This document shows, piece by piece, positions 37,289 through 47,715 of a stretch of 64,000 bases of DNA. Source of the DNA: Gluconacetobacter sacchari (GTDB taxonomy: Bacteria > Pseudomonadota > Alphaproteobacteria > Acetobacterales > Acetobacteraceae); the NCBI RefSeq assembly GCF_014174255.1, contig NZ_JABEQJ010000008.1, positions 86,545 to 150,544 of the forward strand, read 5' to 3'. Position numbers and translations under genes: made by a program. The notes beneath the pieces are model-generated. The model was not told where the DNA came from. It made no database searches and was given only the letters and a program-made list of their open reading frames with translations. How positions within the stretch are numbered: the first letter of the stretch is position 1; each line of letters opens with the position of its first letter.

Positions 37289-38709
37289 TTATCTGAAACA
37301 GGCGATGCCTTCGGCGCGGTCGAACTGCACCATGCCGTACTGGAACGCCCCGAACGTGATGGTTGGCGGCATGGAGCCGTCGCCGAGTTCGTATTTGACC
37401 AGCACCTGGCGGGACACCGTTCCGATGCGAAGGGTTTGCGGCTCGATGGCGACATGCTGCGTGAAGCGGCCCAGCGTGGTCTCGATCGTCTCGGTCCGGA
37501 GATGTCCTGTCCATTCCGCCGGGAAGGCGCGCAAGCGCACGGTCAGCGGTTCGGGCGTGTTGTCGCCCGTATCGACAAGCGCCTTTCCGGTTTCGCCGTC
37601 GCGGGAGACGGGAAGCAGGAGAGACATGATCAGGCCGTTTCGCAGGGATTGCAGGGTCATCCCCTCGGTGCAGGCAAGCGGCGCCGCGTGCCCGAAACGG
37701 ATCGCGTGTTCCGAGAAGGTGACGTGACGGAGCTGCGACAATTGCTGCATGCCGACGATGACGGTGCTGGCCTGGCTGACCGTCATCATCTGGTTGGTGA
37801 ACGTCGTGTGGCCGATCGTCAGGACGGGCACGATGACGACGTCTTCCGCGCGGGTGCGGGTCGAACCGTCGCCTTGCCGCCCGATCCGGCCGATCGTGGC
37901 GAGATGCTTCCGGTGCGCCAGGGATGCGGGAATGGAGCCGAGGAAGGACCCGGTATCGAAGACGGCCTGGACAGGCGTTTCGTCGAGCGCGACCGGGCCG
38001 GCCGCGACGGGCAGGCGCCGGCCGCCGATGCGGACAGGTGACGCCGCGAAATCCACCTGGTCGGTATCGGGGCCGGAAAGCGACGGCGGCGGGACGGTGT
38101 CCGCCGGGACCGACAGGATCAGTGGATCCATGTTGCGGAATTCGAGGTCCGGCTGGCGATAAAACTGGCGGATCGGCTCGAAATAGAGATGGACGAGCCG
38201 ATCGTGGGCGAATGCCCAGTCCCGGGTGCGTCCTTCGAGCATCAGGTTGCCGACACGCACGGTCTCCAGCAGCAGATCGAGCGGATTGATGCTGCGGGCC
38301 GGATCGCCCAATGCGCCGGCTGCGTTCCGGGCGCGATCCAGCACCAGGTCGGAACCGTGCAGGTCGCCCCGCCCCGCACCCGCGCGAGGGCGGCGTCGCA
38401 CAGTCCGGCCATGATGGCGTATGAGGCCGACGATGCCTGAACTGTCCTGTCGAGTCCGTCACGGATCGCATGGAGCCGCGGGATATCGCCATGCTCCATG
38501 GCAGTGAGGATGCCGTAAGCGTCGCGGACGGAAAGATAGACCCTGCCATCGGGATCATGCTGGATCAGGTCGGGATCGAACGCCTGAACCGGGGCCTGGA
38601 GGGCGGGGCGCGCCATCGCGCGGGGGGGCACGGCCAGGAGCGCATGGAGGAGGGCGACGCCCGGGAGCAGGGATCGAAACGGAAACATTCTGGATTGGAA
38701 CCTCGTCAT
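37289..38709 (-). pseudogene. Exported retropepsin-like aspartic protease with two DTG motifs, frameshifted
   Basis: Two overlapping frames make one protein of about 470 residues. The first 115 residues have a signal peptide (FRSLLPGVALLHALLAVPPRAMA) and a helical segment (YLSVRDAYGILTAMEHGDIP, ASYAIMAGLCDAALARV). At a G-rich stretch near 38366-38385 the frame must shift by one base to continue as GDLHGSDLVLDRARNAAG. The remainder holds two aspartic-protease signatures: VFDTGSFLGSIP in the middle, and ALVDTGDNTPEPL about 120 residues later. That spacing suggests two retropepsin lobes in one chain. Either the gene is broken or the G tract was miscounted. Function unknown; location probably periplasmic. 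Confidence 0.65.
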
Positions 38710-38726
38710 CGCGTATCGACGGGCCT

Positions 38727-40844
<2,118 letters not shown>

Positions 40845-42554
40845 CTACCCTTGCAGGAGGCTGTCGGCCGCCGCCCGCGCGGCCTCGGTGATCGTGTCGC
40901 CGGCCAGCATCCGGGCGATTTCCTCGCGCCGCTGCTCGGTCGATAACGGATCGGCCCGTGTTTCGGTTCGGCCCCTGGCCACCGATTTGCTGATGCGCAG
41001 ATGGGCGTTGCCGCGCGCCGCGACCTGCGGGCTGTGGGTGACGACCAGGACCTGGACATCCTGCCCCACACGCGACAGGCGCTCGCCGATCGCGGAGGCG
41101 GTGGCGCCGCCGACGCCGGAATCGACCTCGTCGAACACCAGGGTCGGCACGGCGGAGCGGCCGGCCAGCACGACCTTGAGCGCCAGCATCAGGCGCGACA
41201 GTTCGCCGCCCGAGGCGACCTTGGCCAAGGGCCCAGGCGGCTGGCCGGGATTGGCGGCGATCTGGAAGGCCGCCTGTTCGCGGCCCCGCGCGTTCCATGC
41301 CTCGGGCGCCAGGGGGGGCAGGGTGACGAAGAAACGCGCGCGGTCCAGCCGCAGCGGCTTGAGTTCGGCGGTGACCGCGCTCTCCAGCCGGCGGGCGGTC
41401 TTTTCGCGGGCCGTGGAGAGCAGGCCGGCGGCGTCCTCGAACCGGGCGCGGCGTTCGCGGACCAGTTGTTCCAGCGCGCCGATGCGGATATTGCCCGAAT
41501 CGAGCGCCGCCATCCGGTCGCCCAGCGCCGCCAGCAGGCCCGGCAGTTCCGGCACCGACACGCCATGCTTGCGCGCCGCCGCGCGGAGGGCGAACAGCCG
41601 TTCCTCGGTCTGTTCCAAGAGGCGGGGATCGGACTCGGCTTCGGCCGCCAGGCGGGAGAGCAGGGTTTCGGCCTCGCCCAGGGCTTCCTCGGCGCGTTCG
41701 AGGGCCGCCAGCGCCTCGTGCGCCAGACGGTCGGCGCCATCGGGCGCGCCGGGCTCGGCGGCCGAGGGCAGCAGGCGTTGCAGGGTGCGGCTGGCGCCGC
41801 GCAGGGCGGCGGCGGGGCCGGACGAGCGGCGGTCGCGCGGCGAGAGTTCCGCCAGGGCGGCGGCGATGGCCTCGCCGCGCCGCTCGCCCTGTTGCAGGCC
41901 CTGGCGCAGCCCGGCCAGATGCGTTTCCTCGTCGTCCTGGGGGGCGAGGGTGGCCAGGTCCTCGACGGACTGGCGCAGCCATTCCTCCTCGCGCGCCGCG
42001 CTTTCCATCGTGGCGCGGGCGGCGGCCAGTTCGGCCGTGGCGGCCATCCAGGCGCGATAGGCGGCCTCGGTATCGGCCCGCAGAGCCGGCGGCACGCCGA
42101 AGGAATCGAGCAGGTCCAGGTGGGTGCCCTGGTCGGCCAGGCCCATCTGCTCGTGCTGGCCCTGGATTTCGACCAGCAGCGCCGCCGCCCGGCGCAGCAG
42201 GCTGACCCCCACCGGCTGGTCGTTGACATAGGCCCGCGACCGGCCGTCCACCGTCACGATCCGGCGCAGGACCAGCGGTTCGCGCGCATCGTCGATGACG
42301 ATTCCCTGTTCGGCCAGCAGGCCGGGCAGCGGGTGGCCGTCTTGCAGGTCGAAACAGGCGGTGACGCTGGCCTGGCCGGCGCCGGCGCGCACCAGCCCGG
42401 CGCTGGCGCGCTCGCCCAGCGCCAGGCCCAGGCTGTCGAGCAGGATGGATTTGCCGGCGCCGGTCTCGCCCGTCAGCACGGTGAGGCCAGGCGCGAACGG
42501 CAGGTCCAGCCGCTCGATCAGGACGACATCGCGGATCGACAGATGGGTCAGCAT
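40845..42554 (-). CDS. recN: DNA repair protein RecN
   Basis: 569 residues. Walker A is GETGAGKS (29-36), followed by ILLDSLGLALGERA. The central part is a long coiled coil rich in Ala, Glu and Arg. The C-terminal ABC signature and Walker B regions are KVASGGELSRLMLAL and PTLVFDEVDSGVGG. RecN is an SMC-like ATPase that acts at double-strand breaks. It lies 40 bases after bamD and 6 bases before ligA on the same strand. Confidence 0.97.
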   Translation of the reverse strand: MLTHLSIRDVVLIERLDLPFAPGLTVLTGETGAGKSILLDSLGLALGERASAGLVRAGAGQASVTACFDLQDGHPLPGLLAEQGIVIDDAREPLVLRRIVTVDGRSRAYVNDQPVGVSLLRRAAALLVEIQGQHEQMGLADQGTHLDLLDSFGVPPALRADTEAAYRAWMAATAELAAARATMESAAREEEWLRQSVEDLATLAPQDDEETHLAGLRQGLQQGERRGEAIAAALAELSPRDRRSSGPAAALRGASRTLQRLLPSAAEPGAPDGADRLAHEALAALERAEEALGEAETLLSRLAAEAESDPRLLEQTEERLFALRAAARKHGVSVPELPGLLAALGDRMAALDSGNIRIGALEQLVRERRARFEDAAGLLSTAREKTARRLESAVTAELKPLRLDRARFFVTLPPLAPEAWNARGREQAAFQIAANPGQPPGPLAKVASGGELSRLMLALKVVLAGRSAVPTLVFDEVDSGVGGATASAIGERLSRVGQDVQVLVVTHSPQVAARGNAHLRISKSVARGRTETRADPLSTEQRREEIARMLAGDTITEAARAAADSLLQG

Positions 42555-42594
42555 CTTGTTGCCCCGGACGGTGCGCGAGGGGGCCCCGCGCGTG

Positions 42595-43560
42595 TCAGAA
42601 CACGGAATGCCATGCGCGCGAGAAGAAGCCGCGCCGGGCCTGCGGGGTCTGGGACGGGGGCGGCGGGGCCTTGGCCAGCGGCTTTGCGTCGTCGGCCGGG
42701 CTGGCGGGCGACTTGTCGGGGACCGATCCCGGGACCGGAGAATTTGCGGCCAGCAGGTGCTTGCTGCGCAGCTTGTCGTAGGCGTCGCGATACCATTTGC
42801 TGCCCGGGTAATTGTAGGACAGCACGGAGGCGCTGCGCCGCGCCTGGTCCGTCAGGCCCAGATCGAGATAGACCTCGACCAGCCGTTCCAGCGCTTCCGG
42901 CACGTGATTCGTCGTCTGGAAATCCTGCACCACGCGCTGGTAGCGGTTGACGGCGGACTGGTAGGCACGCTGCTGCTCGTAATAGCGGCCGACCAGCATT
43001 TCCTTGCCCGCCAGGTGGTCGCGGCACAGATCGACCTTCAACTGGGCGTCGCGCGCGTAGGGCGATTGGGGGAAGCGGGTGATGACCTCTTCCAGCGCGT
43101 TCATCGCCTCGACCGTGCCCTGCTGGTCGCGCCGCACCTCGGCGATCTGCTCGTAATAGCAGAGGGCGCGCAGATAGAAGGCGTAGGCGGCGTCGGGGCT
43201 GGTCGGGTGCAGTTCCAGGAAGCGGTCGAGCTGCTGCACCGCCTCGGGATACTTGTCTTGCAGGTAGTAGGCGTAGCCGCCCATGAGCTGCGCGTTCGCG
43301 ACATAGGCCGAATAGGGATAATTCTGTTGCAGGACGTCGAATTCCGCCGCCGACAGGGCGTAGCGCTGGTCGCGCAGGGCGTCGATGCCGTTATTGTACA
43401 GCGTCTCGACCGGCGGAACGTGCGCCTCCAGGTCGTTGATCGTCTTCTTGTCGCCGCTACAGGCCGCGAGCGACAGAATGACGGCGATCGAGGCGTATCG
43501 GGCGGCATGGTGGCCGGCCGAACGGTCAGCGGAATGGTTTCGAATGCTGCGCAGGGACAT
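42595..43560 (-). CDS. bamD: Outer-membrane assembly lipoprotein BamD (ComL)
   Basis: 321 residues. The lipoprotein signal ends in LSLAACSGDKK, with Cys34 lipidated, after a somewhat long basic lead. Five TPR-like repeats follow (for example ALRDQRYALSAAEFDVLQ and FPQSPYARDAQLKVDLC). A proline/alanine-rich tail of about 50 residues closes the protein. BamD is an essential part of the BAM complex that inserts beta-barrel proteins into the outer membrane. It lies between lpxC and recN, the normal alphaproteobacterial position. Confidence 0.95.
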   Translation of the reverse strand: MSLRSIRNHSADRSAGHHAARYASIAVILSLAACSGDKKTINDLEAHVPPVETLYNNGIDALRDQRYALSAAEFDVLQQNYPYSAYVANAQLMGGYAYYLQDKYPEAVQQLDRFLELHPTSPDAAYAFYLRALCYYEQIAEVRRDQQGTVEAMNALEEVITRFPQSPYARDAQLKVDLCRDHLAGKEMLVGRYYEQQRAYQSAVNRYQRVVQDFQTTNHVPEALERLVEVYLDLGLTDQARRSASVLSYNYPGSKWYRDAYDKLRSKHLLAANSPVPGSVPDKSPASPADDAKPLAKAPPPPSQTPQARRGFFSRAWHSVF

Positions 43561-43668
43561 GCCGGCTCTTCCAGTTCGGTCTGCCTTATATCATGCGGCG
43601 GGCCGGGGTGAAGGCCATGGCGTCGTTTTCAATGCGATCCGGGCCGATTCCGTCGGGCGGCCGCGTCG

Positions 43669-44664
43669 TCAGGCCGCCGCGCGGAAAGGCTGGGGGCGGG
43701 TTCCGCGCGCCTGCGGCCGCCAGGCGGCGGCATCGGCGAACAGGGTACGCAGCAGCCGGTTGTTGAGCGCGTGGCCGGATTTGTGGCCGGTGAACGTGCC
43801 GTTGATGGTGGCGCCGGCCAGATAGAGGTCGCCCACGGCGTCGATCATCTTGTGGCGCACGAACTCGTCGGGGCGGCGCAGGCCGGACGGGTTGAGGACC
43901 GTGGCGCCGTCGACGACGATGGCGTTGTCCAGCGAGCCGCCGCGCGCCAGGCCGGCCGCGTGCAGGGCTTCGATTTCCTGCCGCAGGGTGAATGTGCGGC
44001 AATTGGCGATTTCGTCGCGGAAGGTCCGGCGGTCGAGCCGGGCGGTGAAGCTCTGTTCGCCGATCGCGGCGGCGGGGAAGGCGATGGAGAGCGCCAGGGC
44101 CAGACCGGGCTCGCGCCCCGGGCGCAGTTCGGCGAAGGCGTCGCCTTCGGTGACGCGGACCGGGCGCAGGATGTCGATCACGGCGCGGGGGGCGGCCTGC
44201 TCGGCCTGTCCGGCGCATTCCAGCAGGAAGACGAAATCGGCGGCCGAACCGTCCAGCACCGGCAGTTCCGGCCCGTCGACATCGACCAGCACATTGTCGA
44301 TTCCGCAGGCGGACAGCGCGGCCATCAGATGCTCGATGGTGGCGACGCGCAGGGCGGGATTCGCCGGGTCGCCGACGACGGTGGACAGCCGGGTGTCGAC
44401 GACATGATCGAAACGGCCCGGAATGGCGCGGCCGCCCAGATCGGTGCGGCGGAAGACGATTCCGCTGTTCTCGGCCGCCGGGTGGAGGGCCAGCCTGATC
44501 CGCAGGCCGGTATGCAGGCCGACGCCGACGCAGGAAATGCTCTGGCGCAGCGTATGCTGGCGCAGCGCATGCTGGTGGGCAGCGCGCGTGGGCAGGGGGC
44601 GTGACGACACGCTTTCGCCGATGGGGGCGCATTCCTGCTCCGACATCGTCAGCATACCGTCCAT
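43669..44664 (-). CDS. lpxC: UDP-3-O-acyl-N-acetylglucosamine deacetylase LpxC
   Basis: About 331 residues from MDGMLTMSEQE. An in-frame ORF begins 37 codons earlier, but the GGGACGGGA site favours this start. The zinc-enzyme motifs are all there: ATIEHLMAALSACG, LDGSAADFVF, HKMIDAVGDLYLAG and GHKSGHALNN. LpxC commits UDP-acyl-GlcNAc to lipid A synthesis. It is separated from ftsZ by an AT-rich insertion of about 1.5 kb, whereas in related bacteria the two are adjacent. A TTGTTA element with an ATAAAC 17 bases later lies upstream and could be its promoter. Confidence 0.95.
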   Translation of the reverse strand: MDGMLTMSEQECAPIGESVSSRPLPTRAAHQHALRQHTLRQSISCVGVGLHTGLRIRLALHPAAENSGIVFRRTDLGGRAIPGRFDHVVDTRLSTVVGDPANPALRVATIEHLMAALSACGIDNVLVDVDGPELPVLDGSAADFVFLLECAGQAEQAAPRAVIDILRPVRVTEGDAFAELRPGREPGLALALSIAFPAAAIGEQSFTARLDRRTFRDEIANCRTFTLRQEIEALHAAGLARGGSLDNAIVVDGATVLNPSGLRRPDEFVRHKMIDAVGDLYLAGATINGTFTGHKSGHALNNRLLRTLFADAAAWRPQARGTRPQPFRAAA

Positions 44665-44997
44665 TCCCGTCCCCTGCCTTGTTGTTGTCGTTGCATCTTG
44701 CCTGCCCGTTACAGGACGGACAGCATGATCTGTAATTGCAGGAAGGCGGGAGCGCGAGTCACTGTTTATTGCCAACTATTACGCGTTAACAATCTGAAAC
44801 ATAAAGAAAAAATAAATCCACATTTTTGGCGCAACGCGGGCGGGAAAGCGCCGTATGCGCGGCCCGGGCCGTTCCGGCATGCCCATGGGGGCTTTCGCGT
44901 CGATCATGACGGGTCGTCACGAAATCGGTAGGCTATGCTGCGGGCATAACCTACCGCATCTGGCCTGGTGATGGAATTCACCGTCTATCCCGCATGG
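44665..44997. other. AT-richer intergenic region upstream of lpxC
   Basis: 333 bases between lpxC and the small ORF at 44998. Composition falls to AT-rich around 44750-44830, unlike the neighbouring genes. It should contain the lpxC promoter, and it holds the strong hairpin at 44926-44956. I see no further coding sequence. Confidence 0.5.
44926..44956. repeat. Long inverted repeat at the edge of the AT-rich island
   Basis: CGGTAGGCTATGC and GCATAACCTACCG form 13-base arms around a 5-base loop, with a single mismatch. It lies 41 bases downstream of the small leftward ORF and about 260 bases upstream of lpxC. No T-run follows in either direction, so it is not a textbook terminator. It could be a regulatory dyad, an RNA hairpin, or the scar of a mobile element. 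The symmetry itself is certain. Confidence 0.6.
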
Positions 44998-45201
44998 TCA
45001 CACGGATTTTTTCTCGATTTTCCTGATTTCCGCCGCGCTGAAATAGTAGATTCCGGCACGGGGAAGCTTGATCCCGTAACGATGCTGTTCCTGATAAGGA
45101 AGTCCTTCATCTTCGGGGCCGACAGTGGTTTTGATGTCTTCAATCCTGCCGACAAAATCGAGATCGTAGTTGCGTGGCCAGCCGGTGGATACGTGAACCA
45201 T
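44998..45201 (-). CDS. Small hypothetical protein (67 aa), possibly a remnant
   Basis: 67 residues, not recognised. It begins MVHVSTGWPRNYDLDFVG and ends with a basic tail (EIRKIEKKSV). The composition is protein-like, with aromatic and acidic residues spread evenly. In the same frame 12 or so residues upstream of the ATG are also open (CNLPFLIGD), and the ribosome site is weak, so this may be the C-terminal end of a longer, lost gene. It lies in the AT-rich island on the same strand as the HEPN gene. Confidence 0.4.
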   Translation of the reverse strand: MVHVSTGWPRNYDLDFVGRIEDIKTTVGPEDEGLPYQEQHRYGIKLPRAGIYYFSAAEIRKIEKKSV

Positions 45202-45286
45202 ATCACCGATTAAAAAGGGGAGATTGCATCCCGTTTTTTTTGTTTCTTATTATTTTTAAATAATCTGATGATGATATTTCTTGAAG

Positions 45287-45559
45287 TCATGACCATTTCA
45301 CTCCGTTTTTTGTCCGACCAAGGACAAGACGAACACGCGCCCTCGCGCCGCCTGGCGTCAGGTGGTTGGTCGCAACGATAACGAAGTGAACGCTGCCCTG
45401 CTTATTTCCCTTTACGGCGAACGAGTGCCCCCGTTCACCGCACTGGCTCAATAGCCGGGTGTTATATTCGCAGGCCACCCGACCGAGGGGAGCCACTTCG
45501 TTTTTTCGTGCGCGACCAAGCGCATTGAATAATCTATCAGAAATCAAAATATCGAACAA
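45287..45559 (-). CDS. Small hypothetical ORF (90 aa)
   Basis: 90 residues from a TTG, with no family I recognise. It is basic (many Arg and Lys), with segments such as SFAVKGNKQGSVHFVIVATN. The ribosome site is poor and there is no ATG in frame. It lies between the small 67-residue ORF and the HEPN gene in the AT-rich island. It may be a real small protein, a decayed one, or chance; I cannot separate these. Confidence 0.3.
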   Translation of the reverse strand: MFDILISDRLFNALGRARKNEVAPLGRVACEYNTRLLSQCGERGHSFAVKGNKQGSVHFVIVATNHLTPGGARARVRLVLGRTKNGVKWS

Positions 45560-45670
45560 GCATTATTCAAAAATGAAATATTGTGGAAAAAAATCAACAA
45601 AACCGAACGAAATAAAATAATTACAGATTAATTACAAATAAATAGATTGTTTTTATATTCGTCGGAAATT

Positions 45671-46120
45671 CTATTTCGTGGGATATATTTTTTCGATGCT
45701 ATTTTTAAAGTCGATCAGAAACGTCTTCATACCCGCTATGGAGACGGTGATCCTGATTTTCTTCTGGTTGTGTGTGGTATTCCAGAGCGTAATCGACTCG
45801 ATTTGTTTGATCGTATTGGCATTGTAACGCAGGTTGCCATGGGCCAGCGCGTGCCGGACGACGTGGATGAATTGCAGATAATCGAGATCGCCTTCGGCAT
45901 TTGCCTCGAAGGCGATCGGTGGCTGCCGTTTGCGGAAATGGCGGATGAACGCTACGCCGCTGGCCGATTTCTCGAAAGGATGGATGAAGGCCCCCAGGAA
46001 GGTATTCACCAACTGGGTGACTTCATAAAGGTCATGGGCGCGATAATTGGCTTCGACGAAATCCAGGTTCACGAGGGATCGCCTCATGATGTCCAGGAGC
46101 GGGTTGCTTGGAATTCCCAT
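45671..46120 (-). CDS. HEPN-domain protein (pEK499_p136-like putative RNase)
   Basis: 149 residues. The centre holds the HEPN motif R-x4-H in VVRHALAHGNLRY (Arg and His of RHALAH), followed by IESITLWNTTHNQKK and a strand-rich C-terminus ending in TFLIDFKNSIEK. That layout matches the HEPN family typified by plasmid protein pEK499_p136. HEPN proteins with R-x4-6-H are usually metal-independent RNases in toxin-antitoxin, abortive-infection or CRISPR-linked defence. Codon use drifts from GC-rich at the start to AT-rich at the end. It starts 81 bases after the ftsZ stop on the same strand. No MNT-type antitoxin gene is visible next to it. Confidence 0.7.
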   Translation of the reverse strand: MGIPSNPLLDIMRRSLVNLDFVEANYRAHDLYEVTQLVNTFLGAFIHPFEKSASGVAFIRHFRKRQPPIAFEANAEGDLDYLQFIHVVRHALAHGNLRYNANTIKQIESITLWNTTHNQKKIRITVSIAGMKTFLIDFKNSIEKIYPTK

Positions 46121-46201
46121 GCCCTTCGTCGCGCTGGTGCCAGGATGGGGGAGCGGTGTTCCGCGCGCCGGACCGATGCCGGCGCGCGGTGGCGCGCGGG
46201 A

Positions 46202-47635
46202 TCAGGGCTGGCGGCGGAGGAAGGCGGGGATGTCCAGCCCGACCTCGTCGCCCGAAGCCTGGCGGACCGTCGCGGAGGGTTCCGTCTCCGGCAGGGCGGG
46301 TTCGGCGCGGTGGGGCTCGGCGGCCGGGGTGGCGCCACGGCGCAGCACGCCGGTGACGATGTTGAACAGGCTGCCGCGCGGCGGCGCCGCCTGGGGCTCG
46401 GCCGGGCGCGGCTGTTCGGAGAACAGGGACGAGCGCGGCGAGGGGCGGGCGCCGGGATGCAGAGCCTGCTGCGGCGTGGAATGGGGCGAGGGGGCCGAGA
46501 CCGGCGGCGTGTTCATGAAGTTCGGCGGGGTGTGCCGGGCGGCGGCCTGGGCCGCTGACTCGGCGTGCGGCTCTGCGGCGGCGGGGGGGGGCGGGGCCGC
46601 GTCGGTGCCGGCGGCCGGCGGCGGCGCGGCTTCGGCGGGCTGCGGTTCGAGCGTGCGGACCGGCGGGCTGTCGATCCCGGTGGCGACGACCGACACGCGG
46701 ATGCGGCCGGTCAGCGATTCGTCGATCGCGGAGCCGAAGATGATGTTCGCGTCGTCGGCCACTTCCTCGCGGATGCGGTTGGCGGCCTGGTCGACCTCGT
46801 ACAGCGTCATGTCCTCGCCGCCCGTGATGTTGATCAGCAGGCCCCGCGCGCCGGCCATGGAGGTATCTTCCAGCAGCGGGTTGGAAATCGCGTCCTCGGC
46901 GGCGGCGATGGCGCGGTTGTCGCCATCGGCCTCGCCGGTGCCCATCATGGCCTTGCCCATCTCGGCCATGACGGTGCGGATGTCCGCGAAGTCGAGATTG
47001 ACCAGCCCCGGCGCCATCATCAGGTCGGTGACGCCGCGCACGCCCATGTACAGGACGTTGTCGGCCATCTTGAACGCATCCTTCCAGCTTGTCCGCTCGG
47101 TGGCCAGGCGGAACAGGTTCTGGTTGGGAATGACGATCAGCGTATCGACATATTGCTGCAACTCGGCGATGCCGGCATCGGCCGACTTGGTGCGCCGGCC
47201 GCCCTCGAAGGTGAAGGGCTTGGTGACGACGCCCACGGTCAGGATGCCGCGCTCGCGCGCCATGCGCGCGATCACCGGCGCCGCGCCCGTGCCGGTGCCG
47301 CCGCCCATGCCGGCGGTGATGAAGACCATGTGCGCGCCGTCCAGGTGGCGCGCCAGTTCGTCGGCGGCTTCCTCGGCGGCGGCGCGGCCGATTTCCGGCT
47401 TGGCGCCGGCACCCAGGCCCTGCGTCAGATGCGGGCCGAGCTGGACGCGGCGATCGGCCTTGCTGTGCGACAATTGCTGCGCGTCGGTGTTGGCGACGAC
47501 GAATTCCACGCCCTGGAGTTGCAGGTGGATCATGTTGTCGACGGCGTTCGTCCCGCCCCCGCCGACGCCGATCACGGTGATCCGCGGCGTGAAATCGGAA
47601 TGGTTTTGCTGCGGGATACTGAGATTCAGGGTCAT
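46202..47635 (-). CDS. ftsZ: Cell division protein FtsZ
   Basis: 477 residues. The N-terminal GTPase is complete ([14 protein letters not shown], the tubulin signature [13 protein letters not shown], and the T7 loop LVNLDFADI). A Pro/Ala-rich linker of about 130 residues follows from residue 320. The conserved C-terminal peptide that binds FtsA reads [12 protein letters not shown]. FtsZ polymerises into the division ring. It is the last gene of the dcw run, 80 bases after ftsA, with GGGAGAC before the ATG. The next gene leftward is a HEPN protein rather than lpxC. Confidence 0.98.
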   Translation of the reverse strand: MTLNLSIPQQNHSDFTPRITVIGVGGGGTNAVDNMIHLQLQGVEFVVANTDAQQLSHSKADRRVQLGPHLTQGLGAGAKPEIGRAAAEEAADELARHLDGAHMVFITAGMGGGTGTGAAPVIARMARERGILTVGVVTKPFTFEGGRRTKSADAGIAELQQYVDTLIVIPNQNLFRLATERTSWKDAFKMADNVLYMGVRGVTDLMMAPGLVNLDFADIRTVMAEMGKAMMGTGEADGDNRAIAAAEDAISNPLLEDTSMAGARGLLINITGGEDMTLYEVDQAANRIREEVADDANIIFGSAIDESLTGRIRVSVVATGIDSPPVRTLEPQPAEAAPPPAAGTDAAPPPPAAAEPHAESAAQAAARHTPPNFMNTPPVSAPSPHSTPQQALHPGARPSPRSSLFSEQPRPAEPQAAPPRGSLFNIVTGVLRRGATPAAEPHRAEPALPETEPSATVRQASGDEVGLDIPAFLRRQP

Positions 47636-47715
47636 GGACGTCTCCCGGGACGAGTCGTTGGAGGGCTTGTGCCGATTCGCTTGCAGATTTTCAGGGGATA
47701 TTGTGAATCATCTTC

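Noticed and set aside
44972..46116. TGGAATTC at 44972-44979 and 46109-46116 as target-site duplication of the AT-rich island
   Set aside because: Eight bases with a palindromic core recur by chance, and the second copy lies inside the HEPN coding sequence, not at the island edge.
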